The position numbers and the translations under genes are program-made. A model generated the notes under the pieces. It searched no databases. It was not told the origin of the DNA and saw nothing but the letters and a program-made list of their open reading frames with translations. This document shows, in pieces, positions 1 through 5,812 of a DNA stretch of 5,812 nucleotides. Location: NCBI GenBank assembly GCA_002406055.1, contig DHMZ01000126.1:796-6607 (forward strand). Reading direction: 5' to 3'. Source of the stretch: Spirochaetales bacterium UBA4629 (GTDB taxonomy: Bacteria > Spirochaetota > Spirochaetia > Sphaerochaetales > Sphaerochaetaceae). How positions within the stretch are numbered: the first letter of the stretch is position 1; every line of letters starts with the position of its first letter.

Positions 1-37
1 AAATACGGCTTTCTTCAAGATGTGCAAATTTTTAAAA

Positions 38-58
38 ATGTATTTTATTATAATACAT
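38..58. promoter_or_regulatory. Inverted repeat upstream of adhE promoter (candidate operator)
   Basis: ATGTATT (38-44) and AATACAT (52-58) form a perfect 7-bp inverted repeat with a 7-base centre, about 40 bp upstream of the adhE -35 box. No T-tract follows the second arm, so it does not look like a terminator of an upstream gene. It could be a binding site for a dimeric regulator. In such AT-rich DNA a chance palindrome of this size is also plausible, and I recognise no named regulator's consensus. Confidence 0.25.
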
Positions 59-67
59 GTAGTTATC

Positions 68-77
68 TTATCGATAA
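68..77. promoter_or_regulatory. Palindrome TTATCGATAA, upstream member of a pair (candidate operator)
   Basis: This is a perfect 10-bp palindrome centred between 72 and 73. Its 8-bp core TATCGATA recurs at 132-139. The two centres are 63 bp apart and flank the adhE -35/-10 elements. It lies directly upstream of an A-tract (76-82) that could act as an UP-type element. An operator role is inferred. The same 8-mer also occurs inside adhE near 2066-2073, so the word alone is not diagnostic. Confidence 0.3.
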
Positions 78-98
78 AAAAATTTACATAAAACCATA

Positions 99-127
99 TT
101 GACAATACATATTATTTTATCTATAAG
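99..127 (+). promoter_or_regulatory. Sigma-70-type promoter of adhE
   Basis: A perfect -35 hexamer TTGACA (99-104) is followed after exactly 17 bases by TATAAG (122-127), a 5/6 match to the -10 consensus. The DNA upstream (74-98) is A/T-rich with a run of seven A. Transcription would start around 133-136, giving a leader of only about 20 bases before the start codon, with the ribosome-binding site almost at the 5' end. Such a short leader leaves no room for a riboswitch or attenuator, so control would have to act at initiation. The -35 hexamer begins with an in-frame TTG, which can mislead start-codon calling. Confidence 0.72.
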
Positions 128-130
128 TTT

Positions 131-140
131 ATATCGATAT
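131..140. promoter_or_regulatory. Palindrome ATATCGATAT at the predicted transcription start (candidate operator)
   Basis: This is a perfect 10-bp palindrome centred between 135 and 136 and is the downstream partner of the 68-77 palindrome. It covers the predicted transcription start and ends one base before the Shine-Dalgarno. A protein bound here would block initiation directly. A protein bound at both sites could loop the promoter. This is positional inference only. Confidence 0.3.
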
Positions 141-146
141 AAGGAG
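141..146 (+). promoter_or_regulatory. Shine-Dalgarno of adhE, fixing the start at 156
   Basis: AAGGAG, extended to AAGGAGA, lies 9 bases before ATG 156. No comparable site precedes the other in-frame initiator, TTG 99. That TTG also falls upstream of the predicted transcription start and inside the -35 box. The protein therefore begins MSDNKELF at 156. Confidence 0.88.
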
Positions 147-155
147 ACGAATAGA

Positions 156-2816
156 ATGTCTGATAATAAAGAACTATTTCCAGGCCAGAATGAACTCGAA
201 AGTTTAATAATTAAAGTAAAAGATGCACAACGACTTTATGCAACTTTTCCACAAGAAAAGGTAGATGAAATCTTCCGTTCTGCAGCTATTGCTGCTAATA
301 ACGCACGTATTCCTCTAGCTATAGACGCAACAGAAGAAACAGGTATGGGAATAGTTGAAGATAAGGTTATTAAGAACCACTTTGCTGCTGAATATATTTA
401 CAATAAATACAAAGATGACAAGACATGTGACATTATCGAAGAAGATAAGGGCTTCGGTATAAAGAAGATTGCAGAATCTAAGGGTGTTATCTGTGGTATT
501 ATTCCAACAACTAACCCAACATCTACTGCTATCTTTAAAGCATTAATTGCTCTTAAGACAAGAAATGCTATCATCTTCAGCCCACATCCTAGAGCAAAAA
601 AATGTACTTGTGATGCTGCTCGTATTGTCCTTGATGCTGCAGTCAAAGCTGGTGCTCCTGAAAACATTATTGGTTGGATCGATGACCCTACTCTCGAAAA
701 AACAGACTACTTAATGAAGCACCCTCTTATTAACTTAATCCTTGCAACAGGTGGTCCAGGAATGGTTAAGAGTGCTTATTCATCGGGTAAGCCAGCAATC
801 GGAGTTGGAGCTGGAAATACACCTGCATTAATTGACGAAAGCGCTAATTTAAAGATGGCTGTTGCTTCTATCCTTATGTCTAAGACATTCGATAATGGTA
901 TGATTTGCGCTAGTGAACAGTCCATTATCTGCCATAAGAATGTATATAAAGAAGTAAAGAAACTACTAAAAGAAGAAGGTGCTCACTTCTTATCTAAAGA
1001 AGAGCTCAATGCACTCTCTCCTATCATCCTCGACCCAAAGAGAGGTTCTGTTAACCCACAAATTGTTGGCCAGAGTGCAGAGAAAATTGCCTCTATTGCT
1101 GGCTTTACAGTCCCTAAGGGAACAAAGGTTTTAATTGGTGAAGTAAAGAAGATTACACTTGATGAACCATTTGCTCATGAAAAGCTCTCTCCTGTCCTTG
1201 GAATGTATGAGTGTTCAACATTTGAAGAAGGATCATTAATGGCAGCTAAACTTATCTCAATGGGTGGCTTTGGCCATACATCTGTTCTTTACTGCGATGA
1301 AAAGGAAGATGATAAGGTAAATGCATACGGCAAGATTGTTAAGACAAGCAGAGTCCTAATCAATATGCCTGCATCTCAGGGTGCTATTGGTGATATCTAC
1401 AACTTCCGTCTCGAACCATCATTAACACTTGGATGTGGAAGCTGGGGAAATAACTCTATAAGCGAAAACGTTGGACCAAAACACCTATTAAATATAAAGA
1501 CTGTAGCAGAAAGGAGAGAAAACATGCTTTGGTTTAAACTTCCACCAAAAATCTATTTCAAGTATGGTTGTCTTCCTGTTGCACTTCAGGAACTTGAAGG
1601 CAAAAAGAGAGCATTCCTTGTTACAGATAGCTTCCTCTTCTCTTCTGGCATGATCGATAAGATCACAGACTGTTTAAAGGGTATTGGAATTGAAACAGAG
1701 GTTTTCCACCAGGTTAAACCAGACCCAACACTTGGAACAATCAACGTAGCTATGCAGATGGTCAATGCCTTCAATCCAGACATTATTATTGCCGTTGGTG
1801 GTGGTTCTCCAATGGATGCTGCAAAGATTATGTGGTTACTCTATGAGCATCCAGAAGTTAAGTTTGAAGGCCTAGCACTTCGCTTCATGGATATAAGAAA
1901 GCGTGTCTATGCTTTCCCTAATATGGGAAAGAAAGCAAAGCTTGTTTGTATCCCAACAACAAGTGGTACAGGTAGTGAAGTAACTCCATTTGCAATCATC
2001 ACAGATGAAAAGACAGGAATGAAGTGGGCTATCGCAGACTATGCACTAACGCCAAGCATGGCAATTATCGATAGCGAACTAGCAATGGGCCAGCCTAAAG
2101 GCTTAACAGCATCTTGTGGACTCGATGTTCTAACACATGCTCTTGAGGCACTTGTTTCTTCTATGAGCACAGATTATACAAATGCTCTTTCACTTGAAGC
2201 TGCAAGAATTATCTTTAAGTATTTGCCACAGGCATACAAGGATGGAACAGATAAGAAGGCAAGAGAAAAGGTGCACAATGCATCTACTATGGCGGGAATG
2301 GCTTTCTCCAATGCATTCTTAGGTCTCTGTCACTCAATGGCACATAAGCTTGGAGCTCAGTTCCATGTACCACACGGAATGGCTAACGCGCTTCTTTTAA
2401 CAAATATCATTCGCTTCAACGCAAATGATAACCCTACAAAGATGGCAGCTTTCCCTCAGTACGAATTCCCTTCTGTAATTTCTCGTTATGCTCGTGTTGC
2501 TGATTACATTGCAACTCCTGTCAATGACACAAAGAATACAGAATACATCGTTACAACTCCAACTATGACAATGAATGAAAGAGTTGAGGCCTTAATTGAA
2601 GGTATTGAAAAGTTAAAGGCCGAACTTGGCATCCCAGCTTCTATCAAAGAATGGGGAGTTGACGAGAACGAATTCTTAAGTGCAGTTGATGAACTTTCTG
2701 TTAAAGCTTTCGACGACCAGTGTACAGGAAGCAACCCACGTTACCCTCTAATTAGTCAAATTAAGACTCTCTATCTTGATTCTTACTACGGAAGAAAGTG
2801 GACTGAAGAAGCTTAA
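156..2816 (+). CDS. adhE: Bifunctional aldehyde-alcohol dehydrogenase AdhE
   Basis: Cytoplasmic fermentative enzyme that reduces acetyl-CoA to acetaldehyde and then ethanol, using two NADH. Known family members assemble into helical spirosomes. The protein is 886 aa, the usual AdhE length (about 860-910). The N-terminal CoA-acylating aldehyde dehydrogenase half (about 1-440) shows the nucleotide-binding segment GGPGMV (199-204), GVGAGNTP (216-223), the catalytic cysteine C251 in GMICASEQ, and GHT at 373-375. A linker containing AERRENM (451-457) joins the C-terminal iron-dependent alcohol dehydrogenase half. That half has GGGSPMD (548-554) for NAD, PTTSGTGSEVTP (600-611), and the four expected iron ligands D657, H661, H726 and H740. 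The C-terminal FDDQCTGSNPRYPL block is typical of AdhE. No frameshift or missing catalytic residue was seen. A Thr/Asn-rich segment around 788-807 looks variable. The gene has its own strong promoter and terminator, so it is a single-gene unit. A TTG at 99 is in frame but rejected as the start. Confidence 0.97.
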   Translation: MSDNKELFPGQNELESLIIKVKDAQRLYATFPQEKVDEIFRSAAIAANNARIPLAIDATEETGMGIVEDKVIKNHFAAEYIYNKYKDDKTCDIIEEDKGFGIKKIAESKGVICGIIPTTNPTSTAIFKALIALKTRNAIIFSPHPRAKKCTCDAARIVLDAAVKAGAPENIIGWIDDPTLEKTDYLMKHPLINLILATGGPGMVKSAYSSGKPAIGVGAGNTPALIDESANLKMAVASILMSKTFDNGMICASEQSIICHKNVYKEVKKLLKEEGAHFLSKEELNALSPIILDPKRGSVNPQIVGQSAEKIASIAGFTVPKGTKVLIGEVKKITLDEPFAHEKLSPVLGMYECSTFEEGSLMAAKLISMGGFGHTSVLYCDEKEDDKVNAYGKIVKTSRVLINMPASQGAIGDIYNFRLEPSLTLGCGSWGNNSISENVGPKHLLNIKTVAERRENMLWFKLPPKIYFKYGCLPVALQELEGKKRAFLVTDSFLFSSGMIDKITDCLKGIGIETEVFHQVKPDPTLGTINVAMQMVNAFNPDIIIAVGGGSPMDAAKIMWLLYEHPEVKFEGLALRFMDIRKRVYAFPNMGKKAKLVCIPTTSGTGSEVTPFAIITDEKTGMKWAIADYALTPSMAIIDSELAMGQPKGLTASCGLDVLTHALEALVSSMSTDYTNALSLEAARIIFKYLPQAYKDGTDKKAREKVHNASTMAGMAFSNAFLGLCHSMAHKLGAQFHVPHGMANALLLTNIIRFNANDNPTKMAAFPQYEFPSVISRYARVADYIATPVNDTKNTEYIVTTPTMTMNERVEALIEGIEKLKAELGIPASIKEWGVDENEFLSAVDELSVKAFDDQCTGSNPRYPLISQIKTLYLDSYYGRKWTEEA
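1511..1526 (+). promoter_or_regulatory. Possible internal ribosome-binding site and start within adhE
   Basis: AAGGAG (1511-1516) lies 7 bases before an in-frame ATG (1524-1526, Met457), at the junction of the two enzyme domains. Initiation here would give a separate 430-aa iron alcohol dehydrogenase starting MLWFKLPP, close to the size of free-standing iron alcohol dehydrogenases. The hexamer arises from the Glu-Arg-Arg codons GAA-AGG-AGA. This AGG is the only AGG among the 22 arginine codons I counted in the gene. The residues here are conserved in AdhE proteins generally, so the site may be incidental. Confidence 0.35.
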
Positions 2817-2838
2817 TAGAAAACTATAACTATCTAAC

Positions 2839-2876
2839 TATCCCATATGTTTTTACAGCGTATGGGATATTTTTTT
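2839..2876 (+). terminator. Rho-independent terminator of adhE
   Basis: A hairpin starts 22 bases after the adhE stop. The left arm at 2839-2850 pairs with the right arm at 2858-2869. The first nine pairs are perfect (TATCCCATA with TATGGGATA). Three more pairs follow (U-G, G-C, U-G) around a 7-base loop (2851-2857). Seven T (2870-2876) follow immediately. This is a canonical intrinsic terminator and should isolate adhE from the downstream gene. Confidence 0.9.
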
Positions 2877-2893
2877 ATCACTATGATTATTAA

Positions 2894-2922
2894 TTGCTAG
2901 TTACTTAAAAAAATAATATACA
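2894..2922 (+). promoter_or_regulatory. Tentative promoter for the lipoprotein gene
   Basis: TTGCTA (2894-2899), a 17-base spacer and TATACA (2917-2922) form a weak sigma-70-like pair (4/6 in each box). An alternative is TTGAAA (2935-2940) with TATAAC (2956-2961), 5/6 in each box but with a short 15-base spacer. Some promoter is expected here, because the adhE terminator lies upstream. Neither candidate stands out in such AT-rich DNA. Confidence 0.25.
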
Positions 2923-2995
2923 ATTTGTTAACTATTGAAATAAGAATGAAAGAATTATAACATTTCACTCTAAACATTCATTCAATGGTTGATTT

Positions 2996-3058
2996 ATGAA
3001 AAGAAGAATACTAACAATACTAGCTACTCTTTTAATTATAATATTTCTCACATCATGT
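2996..3058 (+). other. Lipoprotein (signal peptidase II) signal peptide
   Basis: Residues 1-21 show a basic n-region (K2, R3, R4), a hydrophobic h-region of Ile, Leu, Ala and Phe with two Thr, and the lipobox LTSC ending in C21 (TGT at 3056-3058). The first mature residues CPSSPP form a flexible Ser/Pro tether. The export and lipidation signal is clear. Whether the protein stays at the inner membrane or reaches the outer surface cannot be read from it. Confidence 0.85.
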
Positions 3059-5812
3059 CCCTCTTCTCCTCCACTTTCAATGGATGAGAGTTTTAACCCA
3101 TACTCCTCACCTCTTGCTCCAACAAATGTTCGTGCAAGCAACGGCTATAGCGATACAATCGAACTAAAGTGGGAGAAAACGGAAGGAGCTACAAGCTATC
3201 AAATATGGGCAATCGAGCGAGAAAAATATGGAACAATAAATGAAATCTTAGAGTCCAATGCTCCGTATTCAAAGCTTCAAAGTCGAGGCTTTTCTCTTCT
3301 CGATATCGTCTCATCAAACTCATATAAGCTACAAGCCGTAAAGGCCAATAGCGCATATATTTTCTCAATAGTTGCGCAAAAGATTATAAAGGGTGACTTT
3401 CAATCAAATATTGTGCTCTACTCTGAGCCTAGTGCATTTACTGAAGGCAGCACTAATGGAGAAGTTCACCTTTCATTAGCAGTAAGAGGTAAAACAATCA
3501 CCCTCTATTGGGATATTTCTAATCTCTATTCCTCTCTTGAAAGTTCTAAAGAACTCTTTGACTACAATATCTCAATTTACAAAAAGCTATCATCTTCATC
3601 TTCATGGGATGAGCCAGTTGTAATTGAAAATGAAAAAATGATTGATTCTTACTCATTCTCATCTTCTATATTTAACATCGATACTGATTATGACTTCTTT
3701 GTGCAAATAGAGATTCTTGATGAAAATGGAAAGAAAATTAATACAATTAAGAGTGACCTATACACGCTGCAAACAGATAGCAAAATCTATCCTGATCCTG
3801 TTTTAGATATAAAAACAGATGCAGGAGAAGAAGATGGAAGCATTACGCTATCATTTATGCCACCTAAGATGCCAGATGTAAGCGGCGCAGAAAGAGCTTT
3901 CGTCATTCAGCGTGCTACAGAATCATCAACTTGGGAGGATATCGATCTCGCTCTAACAGAAGACGAGAACGGAAGATATAGCTTTACAGATACACAAGTA
4001 GAAGACAACACCCTCTATAGCTACAGAATAATTAATGGTTATAAATACAAAGGTATATACTATTACCAAGATGAAGAAGATGCTTTAAGTATAGAAAATG
4101 TCTATTCTCTCTGGAAAATTGAGAATCTCAAATTTACATTCAAGCAAGATGAAAGCAAATACAGTGGCATTCTCACTCTATCTTTTGATTATAATCCTCC
4201 ATTTATTCAAGACAAAATTAATTGGGAGCTTGGTGGAGAAAGATGGCTTGAAACAGATTTATCGACAAGATCTCCTTTAGATAAAACTACTGGAACTATA
4301 GAGCCAACAAAAGAGAAAATAAGCTATGAGTTATCACAGTCATTTACTATAGACTTATCTTCTCCTCTTACATTCTACTCTTTCACATTTAAGGTGGCTT
4401 TAGGAGAGAAACCACTTATTGAGTTAACGTCTGCTGAAGACTTCATCCTTGGCGAAACAAAAGCAGTAGACTTAATAACAGACGTAAGCGCAACTTCTAA
4501 TTGGGTAAATGTAGTTCGTCTTACTTGGAATGAAAACTCTCTATACAAAGAAGATGGCGAAGAGTTTACATATGAAATCTACGAAGGCTCAAAGCTTCTA
4601 GATAACTTGATAATTCATAGTGACAACACTCTCAAATCTGTTGATATACCTGCTACTGACAAAATAGAGCATAAGTACAGAATTAAAGTAACGAATAAGA
4701 ATGACAACTTCTATGTATCTCACGACGAAATAGTTGGCGCAATTCTTCCTTCTCCTGTAATAACAGAAGCTAGTGATAGTACATCCATTGATGAAATAAA
4801 CATCAGTTGGGAAGAAAATAACGATGACGAATTAGTCTATACACTCCTCTACTCTTATGACGGAGCAAATTGGGATGAATTAGAACATACAGAGAAAGGA
4901 AGTGCAAAATTAATGGCTAAGAAAGATGAGACAGACGGCTCTCTTGTCTCCTTCATGCTCGAAATATATAACAAAGAGCAACCTGATAGTCCTAAACTAA
5001 GGAGTGAGATAGAAAAAGGATCTGTCTTCGGTCCAGCACTAATTAACGCTAGAATCATAAACAACGGCTTAGATCCAGAAAAAATTACACTTTCTTGGGA
5101 TAAGATAGCCGGTGCTTGTTACTACAAAATAATGAGGAATGGAACCATACTTCCTGGAAAGTTTACATCTACGGTATATATAGATAAAGCTACTACTATA
5201 GAAAATCTTGATGGCACAACACCTCTTTCTGAAGTGTATACATATACTGTTATTCCATACCTAGAAGATGGTAGAACAAGCACTATTACCTCATCTCCAT
5301 CGCAGATAGCAAAAGGTTCTCTATTTGCTCCGCCAAAGACTATTAATGCAACAAAGGGTGAATATACATCTAAAATTGTTGTAACTTGGTCTGAAGTTGA
5401 AAATGCTACTTCTTATACTCTCAAGAGATCTATCTATTCTCCTAGTGATAACACATACAAAGAGTATGATGAAATAGAGAATATAACTTCAACTACGTAT
5501 ATCGATGACGAGACTAGTGTTATTACTAATGACTCTGTTTTATATACAGTAAAAGCTAATAGAGGCGAGTCTTCTAGCCTTTATCAGAGTGGAAAAGAAA
5601 CTATTACAAATATATTTGGGCAAGAAGAATACACTGCACTTGGCTACATTCTCCATGATGCCTCATTCTTAAAGGCAGAATCTGTTCTAGACGAAAATAA
5701 TTACTATAGGCCATATAACAAAGTACAATGGAAAATGGTTCCTGGCGCAAGTGAATATAAGCTATCAAGTTCGCTTATAGACAACACCATTATTAGTGTT
5801 GATAGTATTTCC
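2996..5812 (+). CDS. Large lipoprotein with tandem fibronectin type III-like domains (3' end outside window)
   Basis: Partial gene, with 939 codons open to the last base and no stop. ATG 2996 is the first start after an in-frame stop (TGA 2990-2992) and gives a classic lipoprotein signal peptide: MKRR, a hydrophobic core (about 5-17), then lipobox L-T-S-C with C21 the predicted lipidated residue. The mature protein begins with a short Ser/Pro-rich tether, then nine consecutive Fn3-like beta-sandwich modules of about 95-115 residues. Each has a strand-B core of the form hydrophobic-x-hydrophobic-x-Trp/Phe, at W59, W172, F287, F397, W511, W605, W701, W798 and W912. Several continue into a GAxxY-type strand C, as in EGATSYQIW (63-71) and AGACYYKIMR (705-714). 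The protein is acidic and rich in Ser, Thr and Tyr. Apart from C21 the only cysteine seen is C708. No catalytic motif or transmembrane segment after the signal was found. It is probably anchored in a membrane and acts extracytoplasmically in binding or adhesion, but the ligand is unknown. A further enzymatic or binding domain could lie beyond the window. No Shine-Dalgarno precedes the start. AAA is commoner for Lys here than in adhE. Confidence 0.88.
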   Translation, partial: MKRRILTILATLLIIIFLTSCPSSPPLSMDESFNPYSSPLAPTNVRASNGYSDTIELKWEKTEGATSYQIWAIEREKYGTINEILESNAPYSKLQSRGFSLLDIVSSNSYKLQAVKANSAYIFSIVAQKIIKGDFQSNIVLYSEPSAFTEGSTNGEVHLSLAVRGKTITLYWDISNLYSSLESSKELFDYNISIYKKLSSSSSWDEPVVIENEKMIDSYSFSSSIFNIDTDYDFFVQIEILDENGKKINTIKSDLYTLQTDSKIYPDPVLDIKTDAGEEDGSITLSFMPPKMPDVSGAERAFVIQRATESSTWEDIDLALTEDENGRYSFTDTQVEDNTLYSYRIINGYKYKGIYYYQDEEDALSIENVYSLWKIENLKFTFKQDESKYSGILTLSFDYNPPFIQDKINWELGGERWLETDLSTRSPLDKTTGTIEPTKEKISYELSQSFTIDLSSPLTFYSFTFKVALGEKPLIELTSAEDFILGETKAVDLITDVSATSNWVNVVRLTWNENSLYKEDGEEFTYEIYEGSKLLDNLIIHSDNTLKSVDIPATDKIEHKYRIKVTNKNDNFYVSHDEIVGAILPSPVITEASDSTSIDEINISWEENNDDELVYTLLYSYDGANWDELEHTEKGSAKLMAKKDETDGSLVSFMLEIYNKEQPDSPKLRSEIEKGSVFGPALINARIINNGLDPEKITLSWDKIAGACYYKIMRNGTILPGKFTSTVYIDKATTIENLDGTTPLSEVYTYTVIPYLEDGRTSTITSSPSQIAKGSLFAPPKTINATKGEYTSKIVVTWSEVENATSYTLKRSIYSPSDNTYKEYDEIENITSTTYIDDETSVITNDSVLYTVKANRGESSSLYQSGKETITNIFGQEEYTALGYILHDASFLKAESVLDENNYYRPYNKVQWKMVPGASEYKLSSSLIDNTIISVDSIS
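3116..5812 (+). repeat. Protein-level array of nine diverged Fn3-like modules
   Basis: The approximate module spans in residues are 41-150, 153-262, 266-365, 370-485, 488-582, 585-678, 680-777, 779-876 and 893 to the window end. They are defined by the recurring strand-B core (IELKW, ITLYW, ITLSF, LTLSF, VRLTW, INISW, ITLSW, VVTW, KVQW). They are supported by a later strand with a Tyr/hydrophobic pattern, for example YTYTVIP and LYTVKA. Core-to-core distances are 113, 115, 110, 114, 94, 96, 97 and 114 residues. The copies are highly diverged, and I see no DNA-level repetition that would favour recombination. Module 4 is the least typical and could be another beta-sandwich type. Confidence 0.7.

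Noticed and set aside
1..102. Open + frame from the window edge to TGA 100-102, possibly the tail of an upstream gene
   Set aside because: Only 33 codons of very AT-rich, low-complexity sequence with no recognisable motif. A second + frame is also open to TAA 89-91. It would overlap the candidate operators and the -35 box. A gene cannot be supported.
398..667. 89-codon open frame on the minus strand inside adhE
   Set aside because: Lies wholly antisense to conserved AdhE coding sequence, has no family resemblance, and is best explained as a shadow of codon bias. The same applies to minus-strand frames at 1586-1783 and 2504-2734.
2925..2932. TTGTTAAC resembling one half of a Rex operator
   Set aside because: The partner half TTAACAA at the right spacing is missing, and the site is upstream of the lipoprotein gene rather than adhE. 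No Rex-like palindrome was seen before adhE either.
3590..3604. Short TCATCT/TCA tract encoding five serines (199-203), a possible slippage site
   Set aside because: Only 15 bases with 6-base periodicity, too short to argue for phase variation, and the reading frame is intact.
4098..4280. 60-codon + strand frame inside the lipoprotein gene
   Set aside because: Out of frame with a continuous 939-codon reading frame that has clear Fn3-like periodicity, and has no ribosome-binding site. The minus-strand frame at 4855-5064 is rejected for the same reason.
4998..5003. AAGGAG within the lipoprotein gene, a possible internal ribosome-binding site
   Set aside because: No in-frame ATG at suitable distance follows it, unlike the site in adhE.
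5756..5779. Inverted repeat TATAAGC / GCTTATA with a 10-base loop
   Set aside because: Within the open coding frame, AT-rich, with no T-tract. This is expected by chance in sequence of this composition.

Overview
The window holds one complete gene and the 5' part of a second, both on the + strand. It comes from an AT-rich anaerobic fermenting bacterium. The first gene is a bifunctional AdhE. The second encodes a very large lipoprotein built of fibronectin-III-like domains. The pairing and base composition would suit a fermentative spirochaete (Treponema/Sphaerochaeta-like), but a clostridial-type host cannot be excluded from the sequence alone. The lineage is an inference.

Layout. Positions 1-98 are very AT-rich and hold no gene I can support, only short palindromes and half-site-like words. 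A strong sigma-70-type promoter (TTGACA at 99-104, 17-base spacer, TATAAG at 122-127) and a clear Shine-Dalgarno (141-146) lead into adhE (156-2816, 886 aa). Its aldehyde dehydrogenase and iron alcohol dehydrogenase halves both look intact. A perfect intrinsic terminator (2839-2876) closes the unit, so adhE is monocistronic at its 3' end. A 179-base intergenic region then leads to the lipoprotein gene (from 2996, open to the window edge, 939 codons visible). The precursor has a lipobox cysteine at residue 21 followed by nine Fn3-like modules, the last one cut by the window end.

Working together. The two genes show no functional link. A strong terminator separates them, they have different initiation signals (strong SD versus none), and their codon choice differs. 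adhE reduces acetyl-CoA to ethanol and so regenerates NAD+ in fermentation. The lipoprotein is presumably displayed on a membrane or the cell surface, with an unknown ligand.

I see no clear new multi-gene system. The observations most worth checking are an internal ribosome-binding-site-like element exactly at the domain junction of adhE, a pair of identical TATCGATA palindromes 63 bp apart flanking the adhE promoter, and the Fn3 array itself, whose modules fall into two length classes. No mobile element, RNA gene or CRISPR array was recognised.
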